Below, piece after piece: positions 1-7,008 of a stretch of DNA of 10,498 nt. The DNA is from Sulfurimonas sp. UBA6792. Its GTDB lineage: Bacteria; Campylobacterota; Campylobacteria; Campylobacterales; Sulfurimonadaceae. The stretch is taken from contig DKFQ01000016.1 of NCBI GenBank assembly GCA_002452425.1, positions 8,788 to 19,285 of the forward strand. The letters are read 5' to 3'. How positions within the stretch are numbered: the first letter of the stretch is position 1; the number at the start of each line of letters is the position of its first letter. The translations under genes and the position numbers were made by a program. The notes below the pieces were generated by a model, which was not told the origin of the DNA, ran no database searches, and was given only the letters and a program-made list of their open reading frames with translations.

Positions 1-1868
1 GGCTCTGCGATGTAGTACCCTTGCATGTAGTCGATATCAAGTTGCAGAAGTTTGTCATATACCTCTTTTGAGTGGACAAATTCTGCTATGGTCTGCATGT
101 TGCTCTGCGCTGCAAAATGGATGATACTTCTGACAACTTTAAAATCTTTGCTGTTTTTATGGATATTTTTGATGAGTGAGCCATCGATTTTGAGGTAGTT
201 TGCCTCTGTGTCGATGATGCGCTTGAAGTTTGAGTAGCCGCTTCCAAAGTCATCTATGGAGACTTTTGCTTTGAGTGAGTGAAGCAGCTGAATCTTTTGC
301 TTAAAGAGGTTGATGTCGTCAACTTCATCGCTCTCTAAAATCTCAAAAGTAACACGTGATGCGAGGTAGTGGTCTGCGCGGAGTGCTTGGACGATGGTAT
401 CTTCGATATCTGGGTTGTTGAGATCTGAGAAACTAATGTTGATGCTTACAAGCTTTTGGTTTGTTTTAAACTTCTCAAAAACAAGGGCTAAAATCCTCTG
501 CGTGAGTTTATAGTGCATGTTTGTGAGCTTTATCTGAGGCAAAAATTGGTAAGGCATAACGACTTTGCCCTCTTCATCAAGGATACGAACAAGTGCTTCA
601 TACTTGAAGATAGAGCCTGTTTTATGGTCGTAAATAGGCTGGTAGTAGCATGTAACGCGGTTTGTATCAAGAGCTTCTTTGACAAAAGCCAAATCTTTTG
701 AGGAAGAGGAGGATGAGGCGGTTGTTAGCTTCTTTTCATCATAGACGGTAACTCTGTTTCTTCCATTTTTCTTCGCATGGTAGAGCATAGCATCGGCTAT
801 TTTTACCGCCTCTTGCATGTTTTTCTCCAAATGCGGGTTGACGTGCAGACCAATGGAGACAGTCACAGAAATCTCATGCCCATCATAAACAAACTTCTCT
901 TTGGCGATGTTACTTCTAATCCTCTCACAGATATCTCGTTTTGTGTTGTCGCGGTTGTTGATAAGAAGCAAAAACTCCTCTCCGCCATAACGCACCAAGA
1001 TGTCATTGTCTCGGATAGAGTTTTTGACGATTTTACTTGCATGTGAGAGAACATAGTCCCCCGCTTTATGTCCGTAGGTGTCGTTGATGATTTTAAATTT
1101 ATCTAGATCTAGCATCGCAAGAGAGTAGTTTTCAAGGTTGAGTACAGAGCCAATCTCCTCAAGGTAGTTTCTGTTGAATGTTTTTGTAAGTGGGTCTGTA
1201 AAAATCTTTCTTTTGGTGATAAAGTAGTGGAAAATCTGCATCAAAGTCATCGCCATAAAAATGACGATAAAGAGCGTCAAGAGCGTAAAAAGAGTTTCAA
1301 GTGGCTTGATGGACTCAAGGATGATTGCCTTGATATCTGTTGTAAAGTCGATGTTAAAAAGAGCGACAACTTCGCCATCTTTGATGATGGGGTGCAGATA
1401 GGTGAGGTAGAGGTTTTCTACATTTTGCTGCTTGATGAGTTGCGGTTTTTTTGTACTGTACGCAAGTTCATACTCAGGAGCATTGACATCAAATTTTTGG
1501 TTAAAGCTTGCTTTGTCTGTTTTGGATGCATCGAGTAAAAAGCGAAACTTTTGTGTTGCATCTCTATATAAAATATAGGAGTACTTGACATCAGATGTGA
1601 GCATCATAGAGAGCATCTCTTCATACTGGGTGGTGTGCTCTTTATCTTCAAAGAAGGTGGCTAAATCTTGAAATTCATGTTCTTTGGCATGTGCGAGTAT
1701 CTGCTGTTGCATATTTTGTAAAACATAAGCCATTTGGTTTATCTCATGCTTTTCTATGCGCTCAAAAATGGACTCTTTAGATTTTGAAATCTCATTGTAT
1801 GTATAAACAAAAAACAACCCAAGAAGAAAGAGAAGAAAAAAGATAAAAAATTCTCTTCTCTTTACCAT
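1..1868 (-). CDS. Membrane-anchored GGDEF-EAL c-di-GMP enzyme with periplasmic sensor region (C-terminus cut by window edge)
   Basis: The gene makes and/or degrades the second messenger c-di-GMP at the inner membrane. It is open from ATG at 1868 to the left edge (622 codons), with about the last 10-20 residues missing. Residues about 7-23 are a first TM helix and about 192-213 a second. The roughly 165 periplasmic residues between them look Cache/PAS-like near their end (YLTYLHPIIKDGEVVALFNI). The GGDEF domain begins near DPLTKTFNR (residue 225). Its active site RYGGEEF (293-299) is intact, and an inhibitory-site RxxD (RDND, 286-289) sits the usual five residues upstream. The EAL domain carries EAL (424-426), SINIS, FEILESD, DDFGSGYS (539 on), YLKIDGS and YMQGYY. 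The usual AEGVE motif reads AEFVH, so one acidic residue is replaced. The start is supported by GAGGAG five bases upstream, inside the preceding gene, with which it overlaps by 7 bases. By sequence it should be an active cyclase; phosphodiesterase activity is less certain. Confidence 0.93.
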   Translation of the reverse strand, partial: MVKRREFFIFFLLFLLGLFFVYTYNEISKSKESIFERIEKHEINQMAYVLQNMQQQILAHAKEHEFQDLATFFEDKEHTTQYEEMLSMMLTSDVKYSYILYRDATQKFRFLLDASKTDKASFNQKFDVNAPEYELAYSTKKPQLIKQQNVENLYLTYLHPIIKDGEVVALFNIDFTTDIKAIILESIKPLETLFTLLTLFIVIFMAMTLMQIFHYFITKRKIFTDPLTKTFNRNYLEEIGSVLNLENYSLAMLDLDKFKIINDTYGHKAGDYVLSHASKIVKNSIRDNDILVRYGGEEFLLLINNRDNTKRDICERIRSNIAKEKFVYDGHEISVTVSIGLHVNPHLEKNMQEAVKIADAMLYHAKKNGRNRVTVYDEKKLTTASSSSSSKDLAFVKEALDTNRVTCYYQPIYDHKTGSIFKYEALVRILDEEGKVVMPYQFLPQIKLTNMHYKLTQRILALVFEKFKTNQKLVSINISFSDLNNPDIEDTIVQALRADHYLASRVTFEILESDEVDDINLFKQKIQLLHSLKAKVSIDDFGSGYSNFKRIIDTEANYLKIDGSLIKNIHKNSKDFKVVRSIIHFAAQSNMQTIAEFVHSKEVYDKLLQLDIDYMQGYYIAE

Positions 1869-2293
1869 ATCTTCTCCTCGACATACATCTCAAGCTCTTG
1901 TGAGATTTTTATCTCATGGAGTTTCAATCGAGATTCTATGAGAACAACGTTAGGTCTGCCTTTTTTCCAAAACATGGAGCCAAAACTCTCTGGAATCTCT
2001 TTAAGAAGTGTATAGTCAAGTACAAAAACTGCTTTTTGGCAGAGCTGTTTTGGAAGATTTTTCGTTTGCTCAACTATAAGAAGCGTAGCCTCGCGGCAGT
2101 CATCTGCCGTTTTCAAGCGCCCTTTTTTCTCAAACTCTTTGAGAAGCGTTTTGTTGTCAGACCAGAGGATAATCTCTTTGTTTATCTTTATGTTTTGAAA
2201 AATCTTTTCTAAAATCTGAGCTTGAATCATCTCTTTTCCTTGCTCTGCAAAGAGTGATAGTGCTAAAAAGAGAAGAAGAAAAAGCTTTTTCAT
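1862..2293 (-). CDS. Small secreted protein, probably YfiR/DUF4154-like periplasmic signalling protein
   Basis: This 143-residue protein has a clear signal peptide (MKKLFLLLFLALSLFA, cleavage probably before EQG) and no other membrane segment, so it should be periplasmic. Two cysteines (C66, C85) could form a disulfide. The C-terminal pattern FGSMFWKKGRPN...SRLKLHEIKISQEL resembles the end of YfiR/DUF4154 proteins (Gly-hydrophobic...G-R...L...I-S-x-x-L). In the known YfiBNR system, YfiR is a periplasmic regulator that represses the diguanylate cyclase YfiN. Family assignment here rests on pattern and context only; the protein is shorter than typical YfiR. Its ATG directly follows the receptor stop (TAGATG), while the nearest GGAG is 12 bases away, so translation probably depends on coupling to the receptor. 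Its 3' end overlaps the GGDEF-EAL gene by 7 bases, which fits a role in controlling that enzyme. Confidence 0.75.
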   Translation of the reverse strand: MKKLFLLLFLALSLFAEQGKEMIQAQILEKIFQNIKINKEIILWSDNKTLLKEFEKKGRLKTADDCREATLLIVEQTKNLPKQLCQKAVFVLDYTLLKEIPESFGSMFWKKGRPNVVLIESRLKLHEIKISQELEMYVEEKIW

Positions 2294-4157
2294 CTAAAAA
2301 ATATACTCCAAAGTCAAGATGCCACGTCGCTCAAGTGCAGGAACCATTGCCCCTTTGATGCTTGTCTCGATTGCCCTGTCAAAGATGTTTTCCCCTTTGA
2401 GCTTTATGTTGAGATTTTTGTTGTAGTGGTAAATCGCTCCTGCGGTGTAGTCGTACCCCGCATCCATACTCACGCCATCAACTCCAATATAAGAGGAACG
2501 GTAAACGAGCTCGTTGTAGAAGTCAAACTTGCCAAATGTGGAGTAAAGCTGTAGAAGTGCGCCTGTGTCAGAGCTAAAAGAGTTGTTGTCTTTGTAGGCT
2601 CTAAAGTACTCGGCGACAAGTTTGTTCTCTGCATCAAATACATACTCTAGGTTGAGAAAAAATTGTGAAAAATCGGAATTTCCGCTGTTGTTGACATATT
2701 TTTGGAGTGAGTGGTTAAAAATAATTCCATCTTTAGATTTGGATGTCCCCCCCTCCAAGTGTAAGTGTGAGCTTCTCTTTGTTGTACTCAAGTTCTGCTT
2801 TGATGACGCGATTTTTTGAAACCCTCAAATCAGGATTTGGAATAATTATGGGTGAAAAAGTTGTTTGCGCAAAGATAGGGTAAACATGCCCTTTTTGGAT
2901 AAAGCTCTTTAAAGAGAACTCTTCGGAGATTTTTGCAAGGTAGGCAAGGCGCAAAAGGTACTCTGTGTTTGCTTTTGTTTCATGGTTGTCGTAGTAGTTT
3001 GCTTTAGCACCAAGTGTAATCTGATGCTCTTCGTTTATGTCATAACTATCTTCTCCAAAGAGCATGTAGATGTCAAGCTCTTTTGGACCTGCGGGGTAGC
3101 TTTTTTCCATACCGTTACTTTGCAGATTGTCGAGAAAAAATGTTTTAAATTTTGCCTCAGTGCCAAACAAAAAGTTGTGGTCATTGTAGCTATAGCGCTT
3201 TTGCAAAAGGATATCGTAGGTGTATGAGCCTGAGGTTACATCAAGATTATTGCTGAGGGAGCTATCAAAAAGGCGCACGCCAGAGCTGTCGCTGTTGAGA
3301 ACATCGATGATTTCATACGTTCCTGAGATGATAAGCTCTGTCTGTGAAGGGAGGTACTTTGTAAAGTGAAGATAGCTATATGTTGAGGTGATATCGCCAC
3401 CTTCGACGCTTTGACCAAATCCACTGAAGATGTCGCTTTTCTCTTTGGAAGCTCCCCCCTCGATAACGTAGTCATCTTTTTTGGCAAAATTCACATAGAG
3501 TTGCCCTCTGTTGCTGTCTCTTGAGAACTCTTTGTTATTTCTGCCTCTCTCCTTGTCAAATCTATTGCCGCTTACATCAACATTTGCAAGATAGGAGTAA
3601 TCACCAAAATTTTGCGCATCGATAACTTGCCCTCTGCCGCCACCTGTTGAATCAACGGAGCCTTGAAGGACGGTTGCATTTTCACGAGCGGGGTCTTTGG
3701 TGTAGAGTTTGATGACCATATTTCCAGATTCGCCATGAAAAGCGATAGCGTTGGATGCTTGGTAAATCTCGATATGGTCGATGTGGTTAAGCCCCATCTG
3801 CCCAAACTGTGCAATCCCCGTACCCGCGGTGATAGAGGTGACCTCATAGGAGTTGATATAGATTTTGACAGAGGACATAGACTGCTCAGAGTAGGGGCTC
3901 TTTACGATAGCGGTAGGACCAAAAGCAGAGTTCTTGAGCGTAAACATCTTAATCGTTTTAATGATATCGTTGAGCGTATATGCTTGCATCTTATCTAAGT
4001 CAGAGCGGCTAAAGATAGTGACGTGACCGGATTTTTCTTGCTTTGTTTCATGGGAGAGTTCGCTTGCCTCACGGTACTGCGAGAGCAAATCATCAAGATT
4101 TTCTTCTTGTGCAAAAAGAAGAGTGCTAAAGAAAAGTAAAATAAAAGATAACTTCAA
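2294..4157 (-). CDS. TonB-dependent outer-membrane receptor, frameshifted at a G7 tract (phase-variable or disrupted)
   Basis: This encodes an outer-membrane beta-barrel receptor of the TonB-dependent type; the ligand is unknown. The start is TTG at 4157 with AAGG six bases upstream; an in-frame stop lies just beyond, so no longer start exists. Residues 1-16 are a signal peptide (cut after LLFA). Residues about 43-155 are the plug (SGHVTIFSRSDL, then NHIDHIEIYQASNAIAFHGE and GNMVIKLYT). The rest alternates aromatic and charged residues like barrel strands. The first frame ends at 2733 after 474 residues (LGGGDIQI). The barrel continues in the next frame (TSKSKDGIIFNHSLQKY) to 2294 and finishes with LTLEYIF, a terminal Phe as expected for barrel assembly. 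Deleting one G from the coding-strand run of seven (2747-2753) gives one 620-residue protein, a reasonable receptor size. The stop abuts the next ATG. As written, the product would lack its last roughly 150 residues and probably not assemble. Confidence 0.88.
2747..2753 (-). repeat. Poly-G tract (G7 on coding strand) causing the receptor frameshift
   Basis: Seven consecutive C on the plus strand are seven G on the coding strand of the receptor. With seven Gs the frame runs into a stop at 2733; with six (or nine) the frame is open to 2294. Slippage in G tracts switches surface genes in Campylobacter and Helicobacter. Seven is at the short end for that mechanism, so a simple indel or a sequencing or assembly error is an equal alternative. 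Confidence 0.9.
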
Positions 4158-4176
4158 GAAAAACCTTAATTTTTAA

Positions 4177-4193
4177 TAATATGCAAAAGTATA
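4177..4193 (-). promoter_or_regulatory. Candidate promoter of the receptor operon
   Basis: The 48 bases between comF and the receptor are very AT-rich. On the minus strand TATACT (4188-4193) is a fair -10 element that would place the start near 4181, about 24 bases before the TTG codon and upstream of the AAGG ribosome site. A second candidate, TATTAT, is at 4177-4182. No -35 element is convincing, which is common for housekeeping promoters in Campylobacterota. Confidence 0.35.
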
Positions 4194-4205
4194 TATCTAT
4201 GATTC

Positions 4206-4781
4206 TTATTTTAAACTTGCATCAGCCAAAGAGAGGCAAAAAAGAGGCTCTTTGTTGTTCTGTTTTAAAACGCCAATCGCTTCGCTAAAAGTAAGCCCCG
4301 TTGTTACGATATCATCAACCAAAATCAGCTCTTGTGCTTTTGTGTTTTCTAGTTTAAAATCTCTAGGGTTTTGCATACGAAACTCTCTGCTTTTGCCAGA
4401 GTATGTTACCTTGTTTTTTGCTCTTAGTTTGCCAAACTCCGGTTTTATGCAGCTGCTCTTAAGTGCTTTGTTCAAGATGGCAGTGTGGGAGTAGCCTCCT
4501 TTTGGAACATCGTCAACGGCGATAGAGGTTACCTGTGTCTCATACGAAAACTCTTTGGCAAAGAGAGCAAGAGAGTTTTGCGCCAAAATAGTATAGACAT
4601 AGTAGCCCAAATCGGTATGTTTGGTGTGAAGCAGTGTTTTGATGTCGTCGTATTTGTAAAAGGAGATAACTTCGACATCGTGGAGGATTTTTCTTCTGTA
4701 AAGAGAGGGCGTTAAAAAGGTGTTTTGACATTTTTTGCAGATGTGTGACAGCGAGAGGCGTTCACAAAGTAAACATTTCAT
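4206..4781 (-). CDS. comF: ComF family phosphoribosyltransferase-like protein
   Basis: The protein has 191 residues from ATG at 4781, chosen over a TTG five codons upstream because AAGGGG lies seven bases before the ATG and the family begins near the zinc motif. Residues C3, C6, C15 and C18 form a four-cysteine zinc-finger pattern. Residues about 152-164 (LILVDDIVTTGLT) are the PRPP-binding loop of type I phosphoribosyltransferases. Together these define the ComF/GntX family, associated with DNA uptake in naturally competent bacteria, where its biochemical reaction is unsettled. It is the last gene of the prs-lepA run, 27 bases after the 32-residue microprotein, and the next gene follows after 48 bases without a visible terminator. 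Length is slightly below that of many homologues but both motifs are complete. Confidence 0.9.
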   Translation of the reverse strand: MKCLLCERLSLSHICKKCQNTFLTPSLYRRKILHDVEVISFYKYDDIKTLLHTKHTDLGYYVYTILAQNSLALFAKEFSYETQVTSIAVDDVPKGGYSHTAILNKALKSSCIKPEFGKLRAKNKVTYSGKSREFRMQNPRDFKLENTKAQELILVDDIVTTGLTFSEAIGVLKQNNKEPLFCLSLADASLK

Positions 4782-4808
4782 AAACGACCCCTTCAAATTT
4801 AGACTAGA

Positions 4809-4907
4809 CTACTTTTCAGTTCTCCACGTTGTGGCATCGTGTTTAGAGATATAGACAAGAGCAGCAATCGTTAGTGCCGCTAGCGCTAAAGCAAATAATT
4901 CAATCAT
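4809..4907 (-). CDS. Single-TM microprotein, 32 residues, unknown function
   Basis: A short reading frame from ATG at 4907 to TAG at 4809 encodes MIELFALALAALTIAALVYI followed by SKHDATTWRTEK. Residues about 3-20 form one hydrophobic helix, and the tail is polar with K, H and R. It is preceded by a near-perfect ribosome site, AAGGAGG, four bases before the ATG. That site lies within the last codons of the 84-residue gene, and the ATG shares one base with its TAA stop (TAATG), so the two are likely translationally coupled. The tail positives suggest a cytoplasmic C-terminus. I do not recognise a family. It could be a small subunit or partner of the preceding two-TM protein; that is inference from context. 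Confidence 0.72.
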   Translation of the reverse strand: MIELFALALAALTIAALVYISKHDATTWRTEK

Positions 4908-5161
4908 TAGTCCTCCTTTTTGAGATCATCAAGTTTTTCTTCTATGGCAGTTTCAATCTTTTTATAGTAAATACTAAGACTTACAATACCAAAAAAACCT
5001 ATCAATCCCAATATCAAAATAAAAATCGGTTTTTCACCGGACAATACCGCATATACTAAAGCAATAACAGCTGAAGAGAGAGCAAAGAGTACATTGAACC
5101 AATCTTTGCGCTTCTCTCTTAATATATCAATTTCTTTTATTAGTTTGTCTTTTTTGCTCAT
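4907..5161 (-). CDS. Small two-TM membrane protein of unknown function
   Basis: This 84-residue protein has a charged N-terminal stretch (MSKKDKLIKEIDILREKRKD) likely to be helical, TM helices at about 22-41 and 45-66 joined by a tight SGEKP turn, and a charged helical tail (KKIETAIEEKLDDLKKED). Both termini should face the cytoplasm by the positive-inside rule. I do not recognise the family. It lies 42 bases after lepA and overlaps the start of the 32-residue microprotein by one base. No ribosome binding site is visible before its ATG, whereas a TACAAT -10-like box sits only 6 bases upstream, so it may be read from a leaderless transcript in addition to read-through from lepA. Confidence 0.82.
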   Translation of the reverse strand: MSKKDKLIKEIDILREKRKDWFNVLFALSSAVIALVYAVLSGEKPIFILILGLIGFFGIVSLSIYYKKIETAIEEKLDDLKKED

Positions 5162-5167
5162 ACTGAT

Positions 5168-5173
5168 ATTGTA
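5168..5173 (-). promoter_or_regulatory. Candidate -10 element giving a leaderless mRNA for the 84-residue gene
   Basis: TACAAT on the minus strand (5168-5173) differs from TATAAT at one base and is preceded by a T-rich stretch (ATATTTTGA), as in Campylobacterota promoters. Normal spacing to the start point would place +1 at or within a few bases of the ATG at 5161. There is no purine-rich ribosome site in between. Confidence 0.35.
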
Positions 5174-5203
5174 TCAAAATATAAGCAAGAGACGATAAAT
5201 AAT

Positions 5204-6994
5204 TTAATCCATCTTTAAAACAGACATAAACGCCTCTTGCGGCAGTTGTACTTTTCCTATCGCTTTCATACGCTTTTTACCCTCTTTTTGCTTCTCTAAA
5301 AGCTTTCTTTTTCGGGTAATGTCGCCGCCGTAACATTTAGCGGTAACATTCTTGCCCATACTCTTCACTGTCTCTCTAGCGATAACTCTGTTGCCCAAAG
5401 AGGCTTGGATGGCAACTTCAAAGAGCTGGCGGGGAACTATCTCTTTCATGTTTTTTACCAAAGCACGTCCACGGTACTCGGCGGCGGAGCGGTGTACGAT
5501 GATGCTGAGCGCATCCACGACATCGCCTGCTACAACGACATCAAGCTTGACAAGGTCGCCCTCTCTAAAACCGATAGGCTCATAGTCAAAACTTGCGTAT
5601 CCTTTGGAGATGGACTTGAGTTTGTCGTAAAAATCAACGACGATTTCGTTCATCGGAAGCGAGTACTCAAGCATAACTCTTGTCTCGTTAAGATAGCTCA
5701 TCTTGTCCTGTACGCCTCTTTTGTTTACCAAAAGCGTTATGATATTGCCCAGATAATCAACCGGAGTGATAACGGTTGCTTTGACGTAAGGCTCTTCTAT
5801 GCGCTCGATTCTGCTTACATGCGGGAGTTCTGAGGGGTTTTGTACCTCTACCATTTCGCCGTTTGTAAGATAGACATTGTAAACAACAGATGGAGCCGTT
5901 GCGATAAGGTCAAGGTCAAACTCTCTCTCTAAGCGCTCTTTGATAACCTCCATATGAAGCATCCCAAGGAACCCGACACGAAAGCCAAATCCAAGTGCTA
6001 CCGATGTTTCCGGCTCATAAGAGAGTGAAGAGTCGTTGAGCTTGAGCTTGTCAAGCGCATCACGCAAATCTTCAAATTTATCAGTGTCTATCGGGTAAAT
6101 CCCCGCAAAAACAAAGGGTTTTGCAGGCTCGTACTTCATAACAGGCTCTAGAGTTGGGTTTTTTGCATCGGTAATGGTGTCGCCGACATTTACAACATGA
6201 ACCTCTTTTAGCCCAAGTACGACGATGCCTATCTCGCCGCTTTTGATGACAGCCGTCTTTTTGCGTTTGAGCGGATGCGGATACATAAGGTCTAGCACCT
6301 CATGCTCTTCGCCGTTACTCATAAGGCGTACTTTTTGCCCTACTTTTATCTCGCCGTCAAACACACGCACAAGCGCCAACGCTCCAAGGTAGGAGTCAAA
6401 CCATGAGTCATAGATGATGGCTTTGGTCGTTGCGTCAGGATTGCCCACCGGTGCAGGGATACGGTCAACGATGGCATCAAGAAGCTCACGGATGCCGATA
6501 CCTGTTTTTGCGGAGACCAAAACAGCGTCTGTTGCGTCTATGCCGATGCTTGACTCTATCTCTTCGGCTGCTTTTATAGGGTCTGCGGCAGGTAAATCTA
6601 TCTTGTTTATGACTGGGATAAGCTCTAGGTTGTTCTCCATAGCCATATAAACGTTGGCGATGGTTTGTGCCTCAACGCCTTGCGCCGCATCGACAATAAG
6701 TAGTGCACCGTCACTTGAAGCCAAAGATTTGCTTACCTCGTAAGAGAAGTCAACGTGTCCCGGAGTATCGATGAGGTTTAGGATGTAGTGTTCGCCGTCT
6801 TTGACATAGTCAAGGCGCACACTTTGCGCTTTGATAGTGATGCCACGCTCTTTTTCGATGTCCATCGTGTCCATCATCTGTTTGCCAAGCTCACGGTCAC
6901 TCACCGCACCGCACTCTTGAATGATGCGGTCTGCCAAAGTGCTTTTACCATGGTCTATGTGTGCGATGATAGAAAAGTTTCTAATGTTTTTCAA
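5204..6994 (-). CDS. lepA: Elongation factor 4 (LepA), ribosome-associated GTPase
   Basis: LepA binds the ribosome in the cytoplasm, can back-translocate stalled complexes and influences initiation and 30S biogenesis. The 596 residues match the usual length. GTPase motifs are complete: AHIDHGKST (11-19), ERGITIKAQ (49-57), DTPGHVDF (76-83) and NKID (130-133). The C-terminus has the LepA-specific basic region (KCYGGDITRKRKLLEKQKEG), which separates it from EF-G. The start is TTG at 6994; AAGGGA lies five bases before it and the protein then begins MKNIRNFSII, as in homologues. The ribosome site nearly abuts the prs stop codon (gap between the genes 14 bases), indicating one transcript with prs. 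Confidence 0.98.
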   Translation of the reverse strand: MKNIRNFSIIAHIDHGKSTLADRIIQECGAVSDRELGKQMMDTMDIEKERGITIKAQSVRLDYVKDGEHYILNLIDTPGHVDFSYEVSKSLASSDGALLIVDAAQGVEAQTIANVYMAMENNLELIPVINKIDLPAADPIKAAEEIESSIGIDATDAVLVSAKTGIGIRELLDAIVDRIPAPVGNPDATTKAIIYDSWFDSYLGALALVRVFDGEIKVGQKVRLMSNGEEHEVLDLMYPHPLKRKKTAVIKSGEIGIVVLGLKEVHVVNVGDTITDAKNPTLEPVMKYEPAKPFVFAGIYPIDTDKFEDLRDALDKLKLNDSSLSYEPETSVALGFGFRVGFLGMLHMEVIKERLEREFDLDLIATAPSVVYNVYLTNGEMVEVQNPSELPHVSRIERIEEPYVKATVITPVDYLGNIITLLVNKRGVQDKMSYLNETRVMLEYSLPMNEIVVDFYDKLKSISKGYASFDYEPIGFREGDLVKLDVVVAGDVVDALSIIVHRSAAEYRGRALVKNMKEIVPRQLFEVAIQASLGNRVIARETVKSMGKNVTAKCYGGDITRKRKLLEKQKEGKKRMKAIGKVQLPQEAFMSVLKMD

Positions 6995-7008
6995 TGAATT
7001 CCCTTAGG

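Noticed and set aside
777..1538. Open frames on the plus strand opposite the GGDEF-EAL gene
   Set aside because: The minus-strand frame carries the full GGEEF and EAL motifs in one reading frame; the opposing frames are by-products.
2294..2791. Separate 165-residue gene starting inside the receptor
   Set aside because: Its N-terminal residues before the G-run are an out-of-frame reading of the receptor, and the rest is simply the missing barrel end.
4192..4210. Fur-box-like AT-rich sequence upstream of the receptor (AATAAGAATCATAGATATA)
   Set aside because: Only about 11 of 19 positions match the classical consensus and the background is very AT-rich, so iron regulation is not supported.
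4782..4796. TTG at 4796 as the comF start
   Set aside because: It would lie on top of the AAGGGG ribosome site that serves the ATG at 4781, and the zinc-finger motif begins right after that ATG.
5405..5833. 142-codon open frame on the plus strand opposite lepA
   Set aside because: It lies wholly antisense to a conserved gene, has no family features and is explained by the codon bias of lepA.
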